Below are positions 59,935-64,000 of a DNA stretch of 64,000 bases, piece after piece (the stretch's first letter is position 1; every line of letters starts with the position of its first letter). Below the pieces are notes generated by a model. The model had not been told where the DNA came from. It saw only the letters and a program-made list of their open reading frames with translations, and did not search any database. The DNA comes from Rhyacophila brunnea (Eukaryota > Arthropoda > Insecta > Trichoptera > Rhyacophilidae). A program made the position numbers and the translations under genes. The stretch is taken from positions 32,491-96,490 of the forward strand of contig JAGYXB010002125.1 in the NCBI GenBank assembly GCA_022495005.1, read 5' to 3'.

Positions 59935-61310
59935 TTTTTTATTGGCTCTACAATCCTATGTAGTATCCGCCTGTAGCCATAGGATTCACCTAGGTTGCTG
60001 CCGGTCCCAAGCCCGGATAAAGGAGGAGGGTTCATCGTAGAGCTAATCACCCTACATGGTAAAAACACCAGATTACAAACACCAACACAAGCGCCTCGGA
60101 ACACAGGACCCCTATCAATGAAAGACCCCGGCTACAAATTAAGGACAAACGATTTTATTTACACTGCGGAACTTGGAACATAAGAACAATGTTGCAAGCA
60201 GGAAAGATGGAAGAAGTTGCAAACGAACTTTATAAATATAATATGGACGTAACAACTCTGCAGGAGATAAGGTGGAAGGACAGTGGCTGCATTAATAAAA
60301 AGAAATATTCTCTGTACTTAAGTGGAGCACTGAATACACAACGGCATCATGGAACTGGATTTATAAGACTATTATTACTTACTATTAAGACTGATCGACC
60401 ATGCCACAACATTGAAAAAGGAAGCGGAAAAGCTTGGATTAGAAATAAATGCCTGCAAAACAAAATACATGGTATCCACGTCAGAGCAGGGTCCACCTCG
60501 AAATATCTGTGTGGAGCAGCAGGTATGGGAAGAGGTTCGGAGCTTCACGTACCTGGGCTCTAACCTAAACACACTCAATAAAACAACAGAAGAGGTGAAC
60601 ATACGACTCACAGCTGCTAATAAGTGCTTCTACGCCTGTAAGGGTCTACTGAGTTCGAAAATCCTAAGCAAGAATAGCAAACCGCTTATCTACAAAACAG
60701 TTATTCGACCAGTAGCTACCTATGGCTGTGAGACATGGTGCCTCATTCAAAGGGAAGAACATAAACTGGCCATATTCGAAAGAAAGATCCTCAGGAGAAT
60801 TTTCGGGCCCACATTGGAAAATAGAAGTTACAGGATAAAAATGAACCACGAGTTAGAAGAGTTAATAAAACATGAAACGGTGGTGAAATTCTGTCGATCC
60901 CAAAGACTAAGGTGGGCTGGACACGAGAGAATGCCTGAGCACAGGACGCCAAAAATCATGACCAAATGGATCCCACAGTGGAAACGGTCTAGGGGCGGAC
61001 CAAAGAAGAGGTGGGCTGACTTTATCGAAGAGGACTGGAGAAAGATGGGGAGGGCTGGAGACTGTAGAGGAGCAGCCAGGGAAAGGAGCGTGTGGAGGAC
61101 AATTGTAGAGGAGGCCAAATCCTGCCCCGGGATGTAGTGCCGAGAAAGAGAGAGAGACAATCCTATGTGGATCTAGGTCGCGTGGAAGAGGTTTCTTAAC
61201 AGAGAGGACAATTGTAGAGGAGGCCAAATCCTGCCCCGGGATGTAGTGCCGAGAAAGAGAGAGAGACAATCCTATGTGGATCTAGGTTGCGTGGAAGAGG
61301 TTTCTTAACA
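59935..61310 (+). mobile_element. RTE-type LINE with internal deletion
   Basis: Contains a 5' UTR-like GC-rich start (CCGGTCCCAAGCCCGGATAA near 60,001), the endonuclease N-terminus (CGTWNIRTMLQAGKM...ATTLQEIRW-like, 60,165-60,360), then an abrupt junction near 60,361 to the RT C-terminal part. The C-terminal frame 60,412-61,137 (241 codons) is open: RSFTYLGSNLN, YKTVIRPVATYGCETWCL, FERKILRRIFGP, RLRWAGHERMPEHRTPK, WRTIVEEAKSCPGM. The central RT is missing, so it cannot move on its own. The 3' end is a 109-bp direct duplication (61,097-61,205 and 61,206-61,310). Confidence 0.85.
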
Positions 61311-61329
61311 GATTTTTCTTTGTACGAAA

Positions 61330-61487
61330 TGGATGCTAAGTCACTTGCTCAACATTATTATGTCCATACTCTGGGTCCAAATACACATTAAAAAACAACA
61401 TTAAAATTTTTGCCAGACCTGGGATTCGAACCCGGGATCCACGACATTATAAGCCTAATGCGTAGCCACTCGGCCATTGTGTGCGTT
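61330..61487 (-). mobile_element. tRNA-derived SINE, minus copy
   Basis: On the minus strand: A-box ATGGCCGAGTGGCTACGCAT, B-box GGGTTCGAATCCCAGG, then TTGAGCAAGTGACTTAGCAT. Same family as 53,875 with a shorter 3' part. Confidence 0.75.
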
Positions 61488-61517
61488 CAGTGAACATACA
61501 TAATTTGGAAACACCCA

Positions 61518-62022
61518 ATGCCGGTGCTCCATTGGCACGCAAGTCGACGATTTACAGTCTTCGGACTTTTTTTTCGCGTGGAGCACCCCAGATCTGCGGA
61601 CTTTTTAATCCGCAGACCACGCTCGTTGGATTTCAAACATGTTTGATATTTTACTCTCCGAATTGCCAGACTTCGTCTGTCGATCACTACGAAAATTCAT
61701 TCACACAATCATTCGGACCGAAAAAAATCTGTAATTGTTTTAAATATTTTTATTGATTGATTTGTTAATTTACACATTAGGAAATGAGAGATGATCATAA
61801 AAAAAAAACGTAAAACTTGTGTTCTATTCACTGCTATATTATTTTATGCAAGTCTACATATAAATAACACATAATTATAGGATTATTGGAAGACATTACG
61901 ATAATCGCAACATTTGACTTTTGACTTTTTTATTCTTTCGTTGATCAGTAGCAGAGCATAGACAAATTGGATGATTTATTGTCCTCGGACTTTTGGCTCG
62001 CCAATGGAGCGCTGGCATTGGA
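61518..62022. mobile_element. TIR element, CCAATGCC ends
   Basis: CCAATGCCGGTGCTCCATTG and the inverse of CCAATGCCAGCGCTCCATTG bracket about 500 bases, GC-richer at the left (61,560-61,620). Followed by the GTCCAGAAATTTGTACGTAT repeat terminus. No transposase. Confidence 0.6.
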
Positions 62023-62329
62023 AGCGTGTCCAGAAATTTGTACGTATGTAGTTGGCCGTAACACAGTTAATCGTGATATGTATCGGAAATAGGTGGCTGT
62101 ATAATATTGAAAACAATTCTTTGCCTTAATAAGATACGTAATAAAAACCATCGGAATACAATGGAAAGACAGAAGAAAATAGGTAGGTTAGTAAATTCGA
62201 AATCCAACCATATTGCATAATTTATATGTATAAAATTCTAATAGGTTCTTGTATCAAGTCGTACCTACCTATCAAATTTAATATCTGATTATAATGACAA
62301 TGTTATTATCAAACATGTGATATTGTGGT

Positions 62330-62541
62330 ACCTACCAATAAAATGTCAAATTAATGTTCTTATTGTATCTGATAAAATTGGGACAATACTGTCTATATTT
62401 TTTTTCTCAATGCTATACCGGAATCTCTTTCCAGTAAGATATCTCACAGATCTTTGCTATGGCGAAATGTTATATGTACAATTTACGTGTAACCCCTTAA
62501 AAGCATACCATAAAGCACATTGGCCGGAATACGATGGATGA
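62330..62541 (+). repeat. Exon-like dispersed repeat, copy 2
   Basis: Partner of 19,230-19,360. The open frame here (stop at 62,541) reads INVLIVSDKIG...NLFPVRYLTD...GEMLYVQFTCNPLKAYHKAH. It is open for 75 codons but unidentified. Confidence 0.4.
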
Positions 62542-62743
62542 CAGGTTTGAGGCCATATTTTTTTAAAGATTTTTTCTAATAGGTATATTTCTGTGGTGTT
62601 TTCAAATTACATACTACATACATTAAGATTTTGTATTTATCTTCTTAAATTTGAATCGATCTTATGAAAATTGTATAAAAATAAATTATTCATTATACCG
62701 CATTTCCCTTTATGGATAATTTTCCAGGAATATAGCTCGGCTG

Positions 62744-62905
62744 CAGTGGCGAAGGGTGGAGGTAGGCTGTTAAGATCCGACATAAATAGTGCTCATTAAA
62801 CTTTGTCAGTCATTTATATTTGCTTTTATTTAACTAAGACTACAATTTACAGATGGTGTTGGTTAGTTTTAAAAAATCAATGAAACCTTGCCTAAACTAA
62901 ACCAT
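62744..62905 (+). mobile_element. CAGTGGCGAAGG-family MITE, left end only
   Basis: Begins CAGTGGCGAAGGGTGGAGG, continues AGGCTGTTAAGATCCGACAT and ACAGATGGTGTTGGTTAG as in the family, and stops near 62,905 where Penelope-like sequence begins. It follows directly on an acceptor-like TTTTCCAG and GAATATAGCTCGGCTG. Confidence 0.7.
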
Positions 62906-62914
62906 AATAATATT

Positions 62915-63115
62915 AATACTTTCGACCGAAGGTACTTGATGGAATTTGAATTTAAATTCTAATGGATTCAAGCGCTGTACTATTCCATTTAAGTCGTTTT
63001 TTGCGACCCGGGTTTCGCCTTTCGGCATCTTCAGGTGTCGTGTACACTCACCAAAGGCAAACACACACTGACAACAAACACCCTTAACTCTACCTTATAT
63101 AGTAAATCAATACAA
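62915..63115 (-). mobile_element. Penelope-like element terminal segment
   Basis: GACCCGGGTTTCGCCTTTCG followed by GCATCTTCAGGTG is the characteristic terminal motif of Penelope-like elements. Read on the minus strand (63,040-63,002) it contains CTGAAGA, a short GCC/GGC stem with a GAAA loop, and GAAAC: the core layout of a hammerhead ribozyme. Coding sequence of the element is not seen beside it. Confidence 0.6.
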
Positions 63116-63531
63116 TAAAGTAGGTAAAAACTCCGTTACCTACCTATTTAGTCAGAGGTTACAACAAAAAATACAATAAACAAATTATGAATAGCTCAAG
63201 TATCAGTAAAAAACCTAATTAGTAAAAACCCCTATCTTATTAATAACAATACACTGGACAGCATATTATTATAATAAATCGTCAAACCTAATAATAGGTC
63301 AAAATTCTTTATAACAATAAAAATACTACACTCAAGAGGTGAAAATCGTCAATTCTAAGAAAAATAATTAATCGAGTTAACTAATGAGATATTAGTCAGA
63401 CTATATTATGGTCAATTGTATTGACACAAAATTTATATATGTTTGTATGAGAGTCTATGGATGAGGATTTAGGTATGTATAGTTGTATAATATATATATA
63501 TTATATTAGGTGAGTTATATATTATATTATA

Positions 63532-64000
63532 CTAGCTGAAGTACCCGGTTTCGCACAGGGTCGCTTCGTGGTTATATTTATCTTAGATATTTGAAAAATA
63601 ATAAGAGGTAATTATTTTTTTAATATTAAAATATCTGTGTAATACAATATGGCAATATGAAAATAATTCTAATAGGAGTAAAGGTCAAACATAAGAACAC
63701 TAAATTAAAATCGAATCCAAAATATGAAAACGCTATTAATGTTATTAATATGTAGTAAAAAAAAATCAAAATTGGATGGAACAAACAAACAACAAACTTT
63801 GTATTTTATATAATAACTAGCTGAAGTACCCGGCTTCGCACAGGGTCGCTTCGTGGTTATATTTATTTTAGATATTTGAAAAATAATAAGAGGTAATTAT
63901 TTTTTTAATATTAAAATATCTGTGTAATACAATATGGCAATATGAAAATAATTCTAATTGGAGTAAAGGTCAAACATAAGAACACTAAATTAAAATCGAA
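63532..64000. repeat. 285-bp tandem repeat running off the window
   Basis: Unit starts CTAGCTGAAGTACCCGG followed by (T/C)TTCGCACAGGGTCGCTTCG; copies begin at 63,532 and 63,817. The second is cut by the window end and is almost identical over the visible 184 bases. The GAAGTACCCGGCTTCGC motif is common in insect interspersed repeats. Confidence 0.8.

Noticed and set aside
60189..60563. Host gene for a 124-residue protein
   Set aside because: Its first half is the endonuclease start of an RTE retrotransposon, and the second half is read out of frame across a deletion junction.
62330..62541. Terminal exon of the plus ARRDC gene
   Set aside because: The acceptor-like TTTCCAG would lead directly into TAA in the required phase, and the sequence is a dispersed repeat also found at 19.2 kb with no Pro-rich or PPxY content.

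Overview
This window reads as nuclear DNA of an insect, most likely a hemipteran (aphid-like). It is AT-rich, has no operons, carries genes split by GT-AG introns, has short CCTAA (TTAGG-type telomere) runs and many TAGGTAC/TACCTACC words, and is packed with transposon families of arthropod type. The hemipteran call rests on overall character and is not proven.

Only two host genes are well supported. They are paralogous arrestin-domain-containing (ARRDC, alpha-arrestin) genes arranged head to head. The minus-strand gene has six exons between 45,724 and 28,809, encodes 374 residues, looks intact and ends with a PPPY motif. The plus-strand paralog has five recognisable exons between 47,243 and 59,513 with matching intron positions and phases. 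Its terminal exon was not found, and its second intron appears to start with GC instead of GT. The 1.5 kb between the two start codons is an imperfect palindrome: each arm carries a copy of the same hAT-type miniature element plus a shared promoter-proximal motif. An inverted duplication that included the promoter fits this. ARRDC proteins are adaptors that couple membrane proteins to NEDD4-type ubiquitin ligases.

Layout. 0.4-5.9 kb: a nearly full-length but broken non-LTR retrotransposon with an ORF1 and an endonuclease/RT/RNase H ORF2. 6-10 kb: TIR elements and one arm of a large inverted repeat whose partner lies at 17.8-19 kb. 10.7-12.8 kb: a hAT element with a perfect 8-bp target duplication, a decayed ZBED5-like transposase and nested inserts. 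13.3-14.1 kb: a LINE tail and unidentified GC-rich coding-like sequence. 14.4-16.1 kb: a 116-bp satellite split by a solo LTR. 16.7-17.1 kb: a hAT transposase tail. 19-26 kb: mostly AT-rich with MITEs and a SINE. 26.3-26.9 kb: a Penelope-like remnant. 28.8-45.7 kb: the minus ARRDC gene, whose introns hold pogo-like, hAT, RTE and PIF/Harbinger insertions. 45.7-47.2 kb: the palindromic divergent promoter. 47.2-59.5 kb: the plus ARRDC gene, whose introns hold SINEs, MITEs, a mariner remnant and an uncharacterised 150-codon ORF. 59.9-64 kb: an internally deleted RTE, a SINE, a Penelope-like end with a hammerhead-like core, and a 285-bp tandem repeat running off the window.

No convincing new multi-gene system was seen. 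The most informative observations are the palindromic divergent ARRDC pair, the exactly resolvable nested insertions (a pogo-type element inside a hAT MITE; a TIR element splitting a SINE; a tRNA-half insertion with its empty site in the window), the hammerhead-like core, and the ORF at 51.5 kb. All alignments and translations were done by eye; no database was searched.
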